Positions 26,650 through 34,176 of a stretch of 64,000 bases of DNA are shown here, one piece after another; within the stretch, counting starts at the first letter, position 1, and every line of letters begins with the position of its first letter. The notes under the pieces were generated by a model. The model worked only from the letters and a program-made list of their open reading frames with translations. It made no database searches and was not told the origin of the DNA. The DNA is from Aminobacter anthyllidis (GTDB taxonomy: Bacteria > Pseudomonadota > Alphaproteobacteria > Rhizobiales > Rhizobiaceae), in contig NZ_JAFLWW010000006.1 in NCBI RefSeq assembly GCF_018555685.1, positions 124,001-188,000 on the forward strand, read 5' to 3'. The position numbers and the translations under genes were made by a program.

Positions 26650-27308
26650 CCAGCCGGTTTCCTTCCTGCCGTTACCGTGTCGGCAAAGGGTGCCGCCGCG
26701 ATGACGCCGACGATGCGATCGTAGTCGGCGACCGTCTCGGCCGGGATGGCGATGCGGAACACGCCGCTTGCCGTCGGGCCGTCGATGATCGAAGCGCCAT
26801 TGTCGCCGAGCAGGCTGGCGATGTCGGCCATCTTGGCATCCGGCTTGAACGTCACCAGCGCGAAGGGCAGCTTCGCCTGGTCCTCGCCGGTCCCGGCAAC
26901 CTGGACATCGTTGCCACGGCCACCGGGCTCGAGCACCGACTGGACCATGACCAGCGCCAGCAAAGCCGCCGCTGCTCCCCAGGCGACGCCCACCGGCAGG
27001 CCCATGAAACGTTCCCAGACGCGCGACAGCAGCGATTGTGCCTGCGGCTCGCGAACCGGACCGGCCTCGGTGTCGAGCAGCTTGGAGAAGCGGCTCAGCG
27101 CATCGGCGGGCGGCCGGATCGCCTCGTTGGAGGCCATCGTGCCGGAGAATTCGGCCTCGGCGGCTTCAAGGGCAGCGGGTGCCGCCGGATCGCTGGCGAG
27201 CCAGTCTTCGACAGTTGCCAGTTCCGACCCTTCGAGCGTGCCGTTCAGATAGAACGGCAGTAGCGTTTCGATCTCGTCGCGGCGCGACATCTTTTCGGCA
27301 GCGCTCAT
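26646..27308 (-). CDS. Membrane-anchored anti-sigma factor
   Basis: A 220-aa protein with a cytoplasmic N-terminal helical domain (RRDEIETLLPFYLNGTLEGSE, typical of anti-sigma domains lacking the zinc motif). One membrane helix lies near residues 103-122 (GVAWGAAAALLALVMVQSVL), and a periplasmic C-terminal domain follows. That domain (LPFALVTFKPDAKMADIASL ... GVFRIAIPAETVADYDRIV) has the beta-alpha-beta pattern of subtilase propeptide-type domains. ATG 27308 overlaps the sigma factor stop (ATGA), and its own stop overlaps the protease start, so all three are translationally coupled. Confidence 0.82.
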   Translation of the reverse strand: MSAAEKMSRRDEIETLLPFYLNGTLEGSELATVEDWLASDPAAPAALEAAEAEFSGTMASNEAIRPPADALSRFSKLLDTEAGPVREPQAQSLLSRVWERFMGLPVGVAWGAAAALLALVMVQSVLEPGGRGNDVQVAGTGEDQAKLPFALVTFKPDAKMADIASLLGDNGASIIDGPTASGVFRIAIPAETVADYDRIVGVIAAAPFADTVTAGRKPAG

Positions 27309-27877
27309 GGCCAGCCCCTGTCGTATCCGGCGGCCTTCAAGGCTTCGCCGAGTTTCTTGCGGGCATAAAACATCCGCGTCTTCACGGTGGCGACCGGAAT
27401 GTCGAGCACCTCGCCGATCTCGGTGACCGATTTGCCATGGTAATAGGCCAGGTCGATGACAGTGCGATGCTCCTCGGCAAGCGCATCGACGAAGCGGCGT
27501 AGGGCTGCACCCTTGTCCGTCTTCATCGTCGCCACTTCGGGCGTGTCGTTGTCGTCGGGCACCGCCGCCGCATCGTCGTCGTCGAGCCACTCTTCCTTGC
27601 GCTTGCGCAGCGACGACAGCGCCTTGAAACGCGCTATGCCGAGCAGCCAGGTCGAGACTTCCGAGCGGCCTTCGAATTTCGGCGCCTGGCGCCACAATTC
27701 GAGAAACACTTCATTGGCTACGTCATCCGCCATCGCTTCCGACCCCGTCTGGCGCGCCACGAAACGGTAGACCCGTGCGTGGTGCCGCGTGAACAGGAGC
27801 CGCAAAGCGGCGCGGTCGCCGTTCGCGACGCGGCTCACGAGATCACGATCGGACATGGGGTCTGATGCGATGTTCAT
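27305..27877 (-). CDS. ECF sigma factor
   Basis: A 190-aa sigma-70-family factor of the extracytoplasmic group. Region 2 is readable (ARVYRFVARQTGS, then ADDVANEVFLELWR), followed by STWLLGIARFKALSSLRKR (region 2.4). After an acidic linker comes region 4 (LAEEHRTVIDLAYYHGKSV and IPVATVKTRMFYARKKLGEA). No sigma-1.1 domain is present. It is first in the operon with its anti-sigma factor and a subtilase. A GTG-started form from 27937 is possible but lacks a ribosome site. No EcfG-type promoter was identified directly upstream. Confidence 0.9.
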   Translation of the reverse strand: MNIASDPMSDRDLVSRVANGDRAALRLLFTRHHARVYRFVARQTGSEAMADDVANEVFLELWRQAPKFEGRSEVSTWLLGIARFKALSSLRKRKEEWLDDDDAAAVPDDNDTPEVATMKTDKGAALRRFVDALAEEHRTVIDLAYYHGKSVTEIGEVLDIPVATVKTRMFYARKKLGEALKAAGYDRGWP

Positions 27878-28042
27878 GGCCGGTGCTACCGCCGGGCTCC
27901 TGTCTGCTTGGTCGTTGTTGGCCGCAAAAAGGTTCACCGGAATGTTTCGGATGAAAGAAAGCTAGCCGAACTTCCGCGGCATGGCCAGTCCGCCGCGCCA
28001 CCACACTGTCGGCATCCTTTACCGGCCCTTGCGCTCAAGCTA

Positions 28043-28065
28043 TTTTGGTATACAGTATTCCAAAA
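28043..28065. promoter_or_regulatory. Operator-like palindrome, class B, best copy
   Basis: TTTTGGTATAC (28043-28053), central A (28054), then GTATTCCAAAA (28055-28065): a 23-base dyad with a single mismatch. It ends 34 bases before the start codon of diiron oxygenase 2 and matches the site at 18611 closely. This copy defines the consensus for the regulon. Its symmetry and length fit a dimeric winged-helix regulator; the GntR/FCD gene four genes downstream is the natural candidate. Confidence 0.7.
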
Positions 28066-28099
28066 TGGCTTTGCAGACGATATCTCAAGGGAGCACTGA

Positions 28100-28828
28100 A
28101 TGACCGTTGCAATGAATCCGGACGAGTTCCGCACGGCGCTCGAAAACGCCATCAAGGGCAAGAGCGCCAACAAGTCGCCATTCAGCGTCGGCTGGGCGAG
28201 CGGCAAGCTCAGCCGCGAGCATCTCGCCCGCTGGGCCGAGAACCACTACCACTATGTCGGGCCGTTCGCCGATTACCTCGGCTACATCTACGCCCGCATG
28301 CCGGAGGGCTACACCGAGGCCAAGGATTTCCTGCTCGCCAACATGTATGAGGAAGAGATCGGCGGCGATCGCCACACCGACCTGCTCGTCCGCTTCGGCG
28401 AAGCCTGCGGCACGACGGGCGACAGGATGCGCGACCCCGACAACATGTCGCCGACGACCCGCGCCCTGCAGAGCTGGTGTTATGCGGTGGCGATGCGCGA
28501 AGACCCCATCGTCGCGGTTGCCGGCCTCGTCGTCGGTCTCGAATCCCAGGTGCCGTCGATCTACCGCAAGCAGACGCCGACGCTGCGCGACAAGTATGGC
28601 TTCACCGACGAGGAGGTCGAGTTCTTCGACCTGCACATCGTCTCTGACGAGATCCATGGCGAGCGCGGCTACCAGATCGTTCTGGAGCATGCCCGCACGG
28701 TCGAGATGCAGCAGCGCTGCCTCAAGATCTGCGAGGTCGGCGCCCAGATGCGGCTGCTCTACACCACGGCACTCTACAACGACTATGTCGCGGCCGAACT
28801 GCCGCTCGAGGAACTCCTCGCCGCCTGA
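28100..28828 (+). CDS. Heme-oxygenase-like diiron oxygenase (HDO), copy 2
   Basis: A 242-aa paralogue of the product at 18662 with 17 differences counted over the first 231 residues (about 93% identity). All six predicted iron ligands (E85, H92, E148, H179, D183, H186) are unchanged. Six of the differences cluster at residues 106-115, a surface-type loop, and the C-terminal tail is replaced by a shorter acidic one (AAELPLEELLAA). Its operon supplies the reductase while copy 1 supplies the ferredoxins, so the two loci are complementary. AAGGGAGC lies about eight bases before ATG 28100. Confidence 0.82.
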   Translation: MTVAMNPDEFRTALENAIKGKSANKSPFSVGWASGKLSREHLARWAENHYHYVGPFADYLGYIYARMPEGYTEAKDFLLANMYEEEIGGDRHTDLLVRFGEACGTTGDRMRDPDNMSPTTRALQSWCYAVAMREDPIVAVAGLVVGLESQVPSIYRKQTPTLRDKYGFTDEEVEFFDLHIVSDEIHGERGYQIVLEHARTVEMQQRCLKICEVGAQMRLLYTTALYNDYVAAELPLEELLAA

Positions 28829-28921
28829 TCCCGCCATAGTGGGGAGCGCGCGGGGCGGCAAGCCTGCCGCGTGCGTTCCCCCAGTGGCCCAAAATACCAA
28901 CCATTGCCGGACGAAAACGAC

Positions 28922-29401
28922 GTGAAACAGGTCCTGAAACTCGAACTTGAAGAAGCCCGTGTGATGGTGGCCGCGGCGGTCGCCAAGGCGCTGGAGCTCA
29001 ACGTTCCAGAAACCGTCTGCATCGCCGATGACGGCGGCTATCCGATCGCGCTGGAGCGCATGAACGGCGCGCGCGTCACTGGCCCGCAGATCGCCTGGAA
29101 CAAGGCCTTCACCGCCGCCGGCCACAAGCGCTCGACGCATCTGTTCACCACCCCGCCGAATGGCCCGGCGCTGCCCGGCAACGAAGCCTTCGGCATCCAG
29201 CTCAGCTTCGAGGGCCGCTTCGCTGCCTTCGTCGGAGGCTTTCCCGTCGTCGTCGACGGCGAGGTGATCGGCGGCGTCGGCCTGAGCGGCGGAAACGGCG
29301 AGCAAGACATTGCCTGCGGCGTCGCGGCACTCGCCGCATTGCAGGCCATGCTGGAACCCTTGGGGCACAAGGTCATGGTCCAGGCCGACATCAAGAAGTG
29401 A
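28922..29401 (+). CDS. GlcG/HbpS-like (DUF336) protein
   Basis: A 159-aa protein from GTG 28922. The order of motifs fits the GlcG/HbpS family: LELEEARVMVAAAVAKALEL, then ADDGGYPIALERM, a central TGPQIAWNKAFTAA, and the C-terminal VDGEVIGGVGLSGGNGEQD. Members bind heme, cobalamin or small ligands, or occur as accessory subunits next to oxidoreductases; their chemistry is poorly defined. It lies between the second diiron oxygenase and the reductase and overlaps the longest reading of the latter, hence one operon. A role in iron or cofactor handling for the oxygenase is an inference. Confidence 0.8.
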   Translation: MKQVLKLELEEARVMVAAAVAKALELNVPETVCIADDGGYPIALERMNGARVTGPQIAWNKAFTAAGHKRSTHLFTTPPNGPALPGNEAFGIQLSFEGRFAAFVGGFPVVVDGEVIGGVGLSGGNGEQDIACGVAALAALQAMLEPLGHKVMVQADIKK

Positions 29402-29442
29402 CCGAAGCGGCAGCGCCGCATCCAACCGTTCAGGAGACATGG

Positions 29443-30456
29443 ATGGACCATGTTGTGCGCGTCCTCGAAACCGAGGACCAGTTTACTGTTGGCTCGGAAG
29501 AATCCGTGCTGATGGCGGCGATCCGCCAGGGCGTTCAGCTGCTGCATGACTGCACCGAAGGCGGCTGCGGCACCTGCCGTATCAGGCTGATGGAAGGCTG
29601 CGTCCGCTACGAGGAATACCCGCTGGCGCTGACGCCGGAGGACGAGGAGGAGGGCTTCGCGCTCGCCTGCCAGGCGCGGCCCGAAAGCGACCTGCTGATC
29701 TCGACCGAACGGCCGATGGAACCGTGCTCCGACCCCGAACGGTATACCGCGACCGTGGAATCGGTCCGCCATCTCGGCCGCGACGTCGTCCACCTGACGC
29801 TTGCCATCCCCGGCGCCGAGCAACTGGTCTACCGGCCCGGGCAGTATCTCAACCTGCTGCTCGCCGACGGCAACAAGCGCAGCTTCTCCATGGCTTCGGT
29901 GCCCAACGGCAAGACCGTCGACCTGCACATCCGCCGCGTCCGCGACGGCCATTTCACCGGCGGCCAGCTGCTGCGGCTCAGCCCCGGCGACAGGCTCGAC
30001 GTCGAACTGCCGCACGGCCTGTTCTGCTGCCGCAAGGAGGATTTCAGGCCCATCCTGATGGTGGCGACCGGCACCGGCCTGGCGCCGATCAAGAGCATAC
30101 TGGAATCGCTGATGGACGATCCCGATTGTCCGCCCGTGTCGCTCTACTGGGGCATGCGCAGCGAGGAGGACCTCTACCTGCACGACGAGATCCAGTCCTG
30201 GGGCGAGCGCCTGTGCGACTTCCAGTACATCCCGGTGCTGTCGCGGCCTGGCCCGTCATGGACAGGCCGGCAGGGTTACGTCCAGGAGGTCGCCACCGAA
30301 GACATCGGCGACTTCTCCGAGCACGCCATCTACATGTGCGGCTCGCCCAACATGATTTCGAGCGCCAAAAAACTGTTCGTCGAGCGCGGCGCCAATCCCG
30401 GCTTCATCTACGCCGACGCCTTCAATTTCCAGCACACGCTCGTGCCGGCCGAATAG
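29443..30456 (+). CDS. 2Fe-2S/FAD NAD(P)H-dependent oxygenase reductase
   Basis: A 337-aa electron-transfer protein. An N-terminal plant-type ferredoxin domain has ligands C37, C42, C45 and C76. It is followed by an FNR module with the FAD motif RSFS (146-149), the nucleotide-binding GTGLAP (210-215) and the terminal CGSPNMI. This is the layout of reductases for phenol, benzoate or alkane oxygenases. It would move electrons from NAD(P)H to ferredoxins 1/2 or straight to the diiron oxygenases. ATG 29443 is preceded by CAGGAGA; a GTG 45 bases upstream overlaps the GlcG stop and is less likely. Confidence 0.9.
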   Translation: MDHVVRVLETEDQFTVGSEESVLMAAIRQGVQLLHDCTEGGCGTCRIRLMEGCVRYEEYPLALTPEDEEEGFALACQARPESDLLISTERPMEPCSDPERYTATVESVRHLGRDVVHLTLAIPGAEQLVYRPGQYLNLLLADGNKRSFSMASVPNGKTVDLHIRRVRDGHFTGGQLLRLSPGDRLDVELPHGLFCCRKEDFRPILMVATGTGLAPIKSILESLMDDPDCPPVSLYWGMRSEEDLYLHDEIQSWGERLCDFQYIPVLSRPGPSWTGRQGYVQEVATEDIGDFSEHAIYMCGSPNMISSAKKLFVERGANPGFIYADAFNFQHTLVPAE

Positions 30457-30478
30457 CGCCAGACAACAGTCGCGGGCG

Positions 30479-32053
30479 ATGGGCAACATGGAAATCTCGG
30501 TCGAAACGCCCGCCGGCCGCCTCGCCGGGCGACGGCATGACGGCGTCGACCATTTCCTCGGCATTCCCTATGCGGCCGCCCCCGTCGGTCCTTTCAAGCT
30601 GCGCTCGCCCAGGCCGGCGCCGAACTGGGCCGGCATGCGGCCGGCCGATCATGTTGGTGCTGCCGCGCCGCAACATCTCGCGGGCAGCCAGACCTGGCTC
30701 AACGAGCCGATCGCGCGCATGGACGAGGATTGCCTGACGCTGAATGTCTGGGCGCCTGCCGATGCCAGCGATGCCCCCGTCCTGGTCTGGTTCCATGGCG
30801 GGGCGACGCGCAACGGCCATGGGGGCGCTGCCGCCTGCGACGGTTTTCGCCTCGCAAGCGAGCACGGTATCGTCGTCGTCACGGTGAACTACCGGCTCGG
30901 GCCGCTGGGTGGTCTGGCGCATCCTGATCTCACCGACCCGGAAACCGGGACCTGCGCCAACTGGGGCCTGCAGGACAAGATCGCGAGCCTGAGCTGGGTG
31001 CGCGAGAGCATCTCAGCCTTCGGCGGCGATCCCCGCAAGGTGACGATAGCAGGCCAATCTTCAGGTGCTGCCAACGTCGTCTTGATTGCCCAGAATCCTG
31101 ATTGCCGCAGCCTGTTCCGCGCCGTCATCGCCCAGAGCCCGCCGCTGTTCCAGCCGCCGATGTTCGTCGGGCTCGACGCCGCGGTCGAATACACCGAGGC
31201 GGTGGCAGCGTCCCTCGGCACCTCGGTCGCGGGCTTGCGCGATCTCGACGGCACCGACCTCGTCCGCCGCGAAGCCGCATTGCTGCGCGACGCCGATTTC
31301 GCCAGGCGGTTCCCCAGGCCGCGCACCGCGCCGACGCTCGACGGGGCGCTCGTCCACGCCTGGCCGCATGATGGCGTGCTCGCCGACGTGCCGCTGCTGA
31401 TCGGCTTCACCCGCGACGAGGCAAGATTCTGGTACGACCTCGCTCTGCCCGACGGCACCAGGCTTTCGGCGCTTTCGCCTCCCGGGGCCGGCGCGCCGGT
31501 CGACGTCGCGCTCGCGCGGCTGATCGCGCTGCATTATCCCTTCGAACCGGCGCCGTCGCCCGCGGCGATCCTCGCCGGCTACCGCGCCACTATGCCCAAC
31601 GCCGGCTCCGATGCGATCTGGCTGGCGATCTATTCCGACCTCGTCTTCCGCGCGCCGATCTGGCGTTGCGCTGCCCGGCACGCGCGGCGCGGCCCGCCCG
31701 TCTTTCTCTACGACTTCGCCTGGCCGCTCGCGGTTACCGGCGGCACGCCTCACGCAGCCTGCGTGCCATTCGTCTTCGGCACCCATCGCCATCCGCATCT
31801 TGCCGCCAAGATCGGCGCGAATGAGACCGCCGATGGCCTTTCCGGGGCCATGATGGCTGCCTGGGCGGCATTCGTCCGTGATGGTACGCCGGCAACGCCA
31901 ACTCTCGATTGGCCGGCCCTCAACCCCGGGTTGCCAGCCGACACTTCTGCTGCAATGACAATGGATGGCAACGGTATGCTGTTTGGGCCGCTTTATGGCG
32001 CAGCGCGGCTCGCTTCCTGGCCGGCGATCGGCATTTTGGATGGCGCGGATTGA
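30479..32053 (+). CDS. Type B carboxylesterase
   Basis: A 524-aa alpha/beta hydrolase of the carboxylesterase type B group. The nucleophile elbow is GQSSGAA (Ser at about residue 192), preceded by the oxyanion-loop motif WFHGGATRNGHGG. The acid is probably the Glu in GFTRDEARFW and the base the His in CVPFVFGTHRHPH. N-terminal FLGIPYAAAPVGPFKLRSP is a family hallmark. No signal peptide is present. It may hydrolyse an ester or carbamate form of the substrate before oxidation. The start could be ATG 30479 or 30488. It is the last enzyme gene before the regulator. Confidence 0.88.
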   Translation: MGNMEISVETPAGRLAGRRHDGVDHFLGIPYAAAPVGPFKLRSPRPAPNWAGMRPADHVGAAAPQHLAGSQTWLNEPIARMDEDCLTLNVWAPADASDAPVLVWFHGGATRNGHGGAAACDGFRLASEHGIVVVTVNYRLGPLGGLAHPDLTDPETGTCANWGLQDKIASLSWVRESISAFGGDPRKVTIAGQSSGAANVVLIAQNPDCRSLFRAVIAQSPPLFQPPMFVGLDAAVEYTEAVAASLGTSVAGLRDLDGTDLVRREAALLRDADFARRFPRPRTAPTLDGALVHAWPHDGVLADVPLLIGFTRDEARFWYDLALPDGTRLSALSPPGAGAPVDVALARLIALHYPFEPAPSPAAILAGYRATMPNAGSDAIWLAIYSDLVFRAPIWRCAARHARRGPPVFLYDFAWPLAVTGGTPHAACVPFVFGTHRHPHLAAKIGANETADGLSGAMMAAWAAFVRDGTPATPTLDWPALNPGLPADTSAAMTMDGNGMLFGPLYGAARLASWPAIGILDGAD

Positions 32054-32069
32054 ATATTGTACTCCAAAG
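32047..32069. promoter_or_regulatory. Weak class B operator upstream of gntR
   Basis: AATATTGTACTCCAAAG resembles the right half of the class B dyad (8 of 11 bases match GTATACCAAAA when aligned at 32059), while the left arm matches about 5 of 11. It overlaps the esterase stop codon and lies 78 bases before the regulator start, which would allow autoregulation. Confidence 0.35.
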
Positions 32070-32146
32070 CCCGGACGCTGTATCATCTGGCACAAGGCGT
32101 TGCTTCCGCAGGTTGATTCGACCCTTGCCACAGGAAGTGTAAGACC

Positions 32147-32788
32147 ATGACCGTCGTACTCGGGGAAATCCACGCTCCGCTCACCAAGCTGATCACCGCA
32201 GCGCTGCGCGAACGCATCGTCAGTGGCGAAATCGGCGTTGGCGAAAGGCTGGTCGAAGGCCGCCTCTCCGAGGAGATGGGTGTGTCGCGCATGCCGGTGC
32301 GCGAGGCGCTGCGCGAGCTTGCCGCCGAGGGCATCGTCACCATCGAGCCGCGCCGCGGCGCGTCGGTCACGGTGTTCAGCGAAGACCAGAAGCGCGAGCT
32401 GGTCGAGGTTCGCGCCACGCTCGAGGCGCTCAACGCCAAGCTGGCCGCCAAGCGCCACGATCCCGAACAGATCGCCGCCTTGCAGCGCATCCTCGACGAC
32501 GGCGCCAAGCTTGCCGACACCGACGATCCGGTGCTGTTGTCGCGCCAGAACACCGAGTTCCACGAGGCGCTGGCGACGGTCGCCGCCAATTCCGTGCTGC
32601 AGGACATGGTGCGTTCGCTGCGCGACCGCACGGTGATGCTGTTCGCGCCGATCAGCAAGCGTCGCGGCCGCCAGAACTGGGAAGAGCATGCCGGCATCCT
32701 GCGCGCGGTGATCGCCGGCGACAGCGAGCTCGCCGCCCTGCTTGCCGCCCGCCACGTCTACAACGCCGCCGAGATGCCGCAGGAATAG
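32147..32788 (+). CDS. GntR family regulator, FCD (FadR) subfamily
   Basis: A 213-aa regulator with an N-terminal winged helix (LTKLITAALRERIVSGEI, then SEEMGVSRMPVREALRELAA and a wing RRGASVTVF) and a helical FCD ligand domain. The metal-type histidines are visible in NTEFHEAL, WEEHAGIL and AARHVYNA, so it probably binds a carboxylate ligand through a divalent metal. FCD regulators usually repress catabolic operons and respond to an intermediate. It is the best candidate to read the palindromes at 12928, 18611 and 28043. AGGAAG precedes ATG 32147. Confidence 0.92.
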   Translation: MTVVLGEIHAPLTKLITAALRERIVSGEIGVGERLVEGRLSEEMGVSRMPVREALRELAAEGIVTIEPRRGASVTVFSEDQKRELVEVRATLEALNAKLAAKRHDPEQIAALQRILDDGAKLADTDDPVLLSRQNTEFHEALATVAANSVLQDMVRSLRDRTVMLFAPISKRRGRQNWEEHAGILRAVIAGDSELAALLAARHVYNAAEMPQE

Positions 32789-32801
32789 CGGTCGCGCGTT
32801 T

Positions 32802-33821
32802 CTACCGCACCCCTGAAATAGACCCGCGCACCACCAGGTCGACCGGCCAGACCTCGCCGCGCGCCCCGTCTTCCAGACCCGAGATTCGTGCCGCCAGCCG
32901 CTCCGCCACGCGGGCACCGGCAGCGCGGATCGACGAGCGCGTCGTGGTCAGCGGCACCGAAAAATGCTCGGGCTTCAGCCAGTGAAACACGTCGTCGTGG
33001 CTCACCAGCGAGAGATCCCGCGGCATCGTCAGATTGAGGTCGCGCGCCGCGCGCACGATGCCGAGTGCCATCAGCAGGCTCGAGCAGACGATCGCCGTCG
33101 GCGCGTCGGATCCCTCCAGCAGCCGGCGCGCGGCGCGATAGCCGTTCTCCTCGGTCATGGCTACCGAGCGGATGTTCCTGGGCTCGAGCACCAGCCCGCT
33201 TTCCGCCAGCGCGCGTCTCACGCCGCGCTCGCGGAAGATGGCGAAGGTCTGTGTGTCGTCGCCATTGATCAGCGCCACCCGCTTGTGGCCGAGCTGGACG
33301 AGCAGCCGCGTCGCGTCGTGGAAGGCGCCTTCATTGTCGATGTCGATGAACGGATAGTCGAAATCGAGCCCTTCGCTGCGGCCATGCACGATGAAGGGGA
33401 TGCCGAGCTGGTGGGCAAGCGCCACGCGCTTGTCGGCGTTGTAGGGAGCCGAGATGTAGAGCGCGTCGACCTGCTTGTTGGCGACGATGCGCCGGTAGGT
33501 CGTCTCCTCGTCCTGGGCGTCTGCCGGGCTCAGCACCAGGTCGAGCTCGTGGCCGCGGGCATAGTCGCCGAGGCCGGAGAGGAACTCGACGAAATGTGGA
33601 TCGATGTCGACGGCGGCACCTGTCGGCATGACGTAGCCGATCATGCCGGCCTTGCCGGTCGCCAGCCTGCGCGCGCTTGGGTTCGGCCGGTAGCCGTGAC
33701 GCTTGGCGGCGTCGGTGACCCGGCGGCGCGTCTCTTCGCTGACCTCGGGATAGCCGTTCAGCGCACGGCTCACCGTCGTCTGCGAAAGTTCGAGCATCAG
33801 CGACAGTTGCTTGAGGTTCAC
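32802..33821 (-). CDS. aglR: LacI family repressor of alpha-glucoside utilisation
   Basis: A 339-aa LacI/GalR regulator. The HTH reads LKQLSLMLELSQTTVSRALN followed by the hinge region (YRPNPSARRLATGKAGMIGYV), and the periplasmic-binding-type sugar domain follows. It is divergent from aglE, the arrangement known for aglR in Sinorhizobium, and the two operator-like CAAAGCGCTTTG sites lie between them. GTG 33821 is preferred because GGAG lies six bases upstream and it gives the standard LacI length; longer in-frame readings cross the operator. It ends 14 bases from the convergent GntR gene. Confidence 0.9.
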   Translation of the reverse strand: MNLKQLSLMLELSQTTVSRALNGYPEVSEETRRRVTDAAKRHGYRPNPSARRLATGKAGMIGYVMPTGAAVDIDPHFVEFLSGLGDYARGHELDLVLSPADAQDEETTYRRIVANKQVDALYISAPYNADKRVALAHQLGIPFIVHGRSEGLDFDYPFIDIDNEGAFHDATRLLVQLGHKRVALINGDDTQTFAIFRERGVRRALAESGLVLEPRNIRSVAMTEENGYRAARRLLEGSDAPTAIVCSSLLMALGIVRAARDLNLTMPRDLSLVSHDDVFHWLKPEHFSVPLTTTRSSIRAAGARVAERLAARISGLEDGARGEVWPVDLVVRGSISGVR

Positions 33822-33836
33822 CTCGACTCCAATTCC

Positions 33837-33848
33837 CAAAGCGCTTTC
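33837..33848. promoter_or_regulatory. AglR-type operator near aglR start
   Basis: CAAAGCGCTTTC, one base short of a perfect 12-base palindrome with central CG as usual for LacI-family sites. It ends 16 bases before the aglR start codon, so it fits autorepression. Confidence 0.65.
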
Positions 33849-34048
33849 AATTGAGCTCCCTCCGATCGTCGGGCGAAGCAGGCGCGTCACGCCAGCAAGA
33901 ATACGCGCCAGAATGCTTGCTTTGAAGCGAAATCTACTAGTGCGATGCCCAAAAAGCATGTTGCAGCGCACGCTCCTGCCAAGTTTAAATCGATTAGTTG
34001 GCCAAGCCTCTTGACTCCTGACAATTCCGGTGGCGTGATGAGGGCATC

Positions 34049-34060
34049 CAAAGCGCTTTG
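34049..34060. promoter_or_regulatory. AglR-type operator upstream of aglE
   Basis: CAAAGCGCTTTG is a perfect 12-base palindrome. A CTTGAC -35-like element at 34010-34015 places the expected transcription start near 34045, so a bound repressor would sit on the start of the aglE transcript. It is 117 bases before the aglE start codon. Confidence 0.7.
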
Positions 34061-34176
34061 AAATGCCGTTGCGTGATGTATTGCAGCTTGCGCAAGACTG
34101 GGGCACAGTTCGGGGCGGTGCAGGCGGGCGGAATGGAGGTTCCGTCCGGAGTTTTCGATCCACTGGGAGGAAGACC

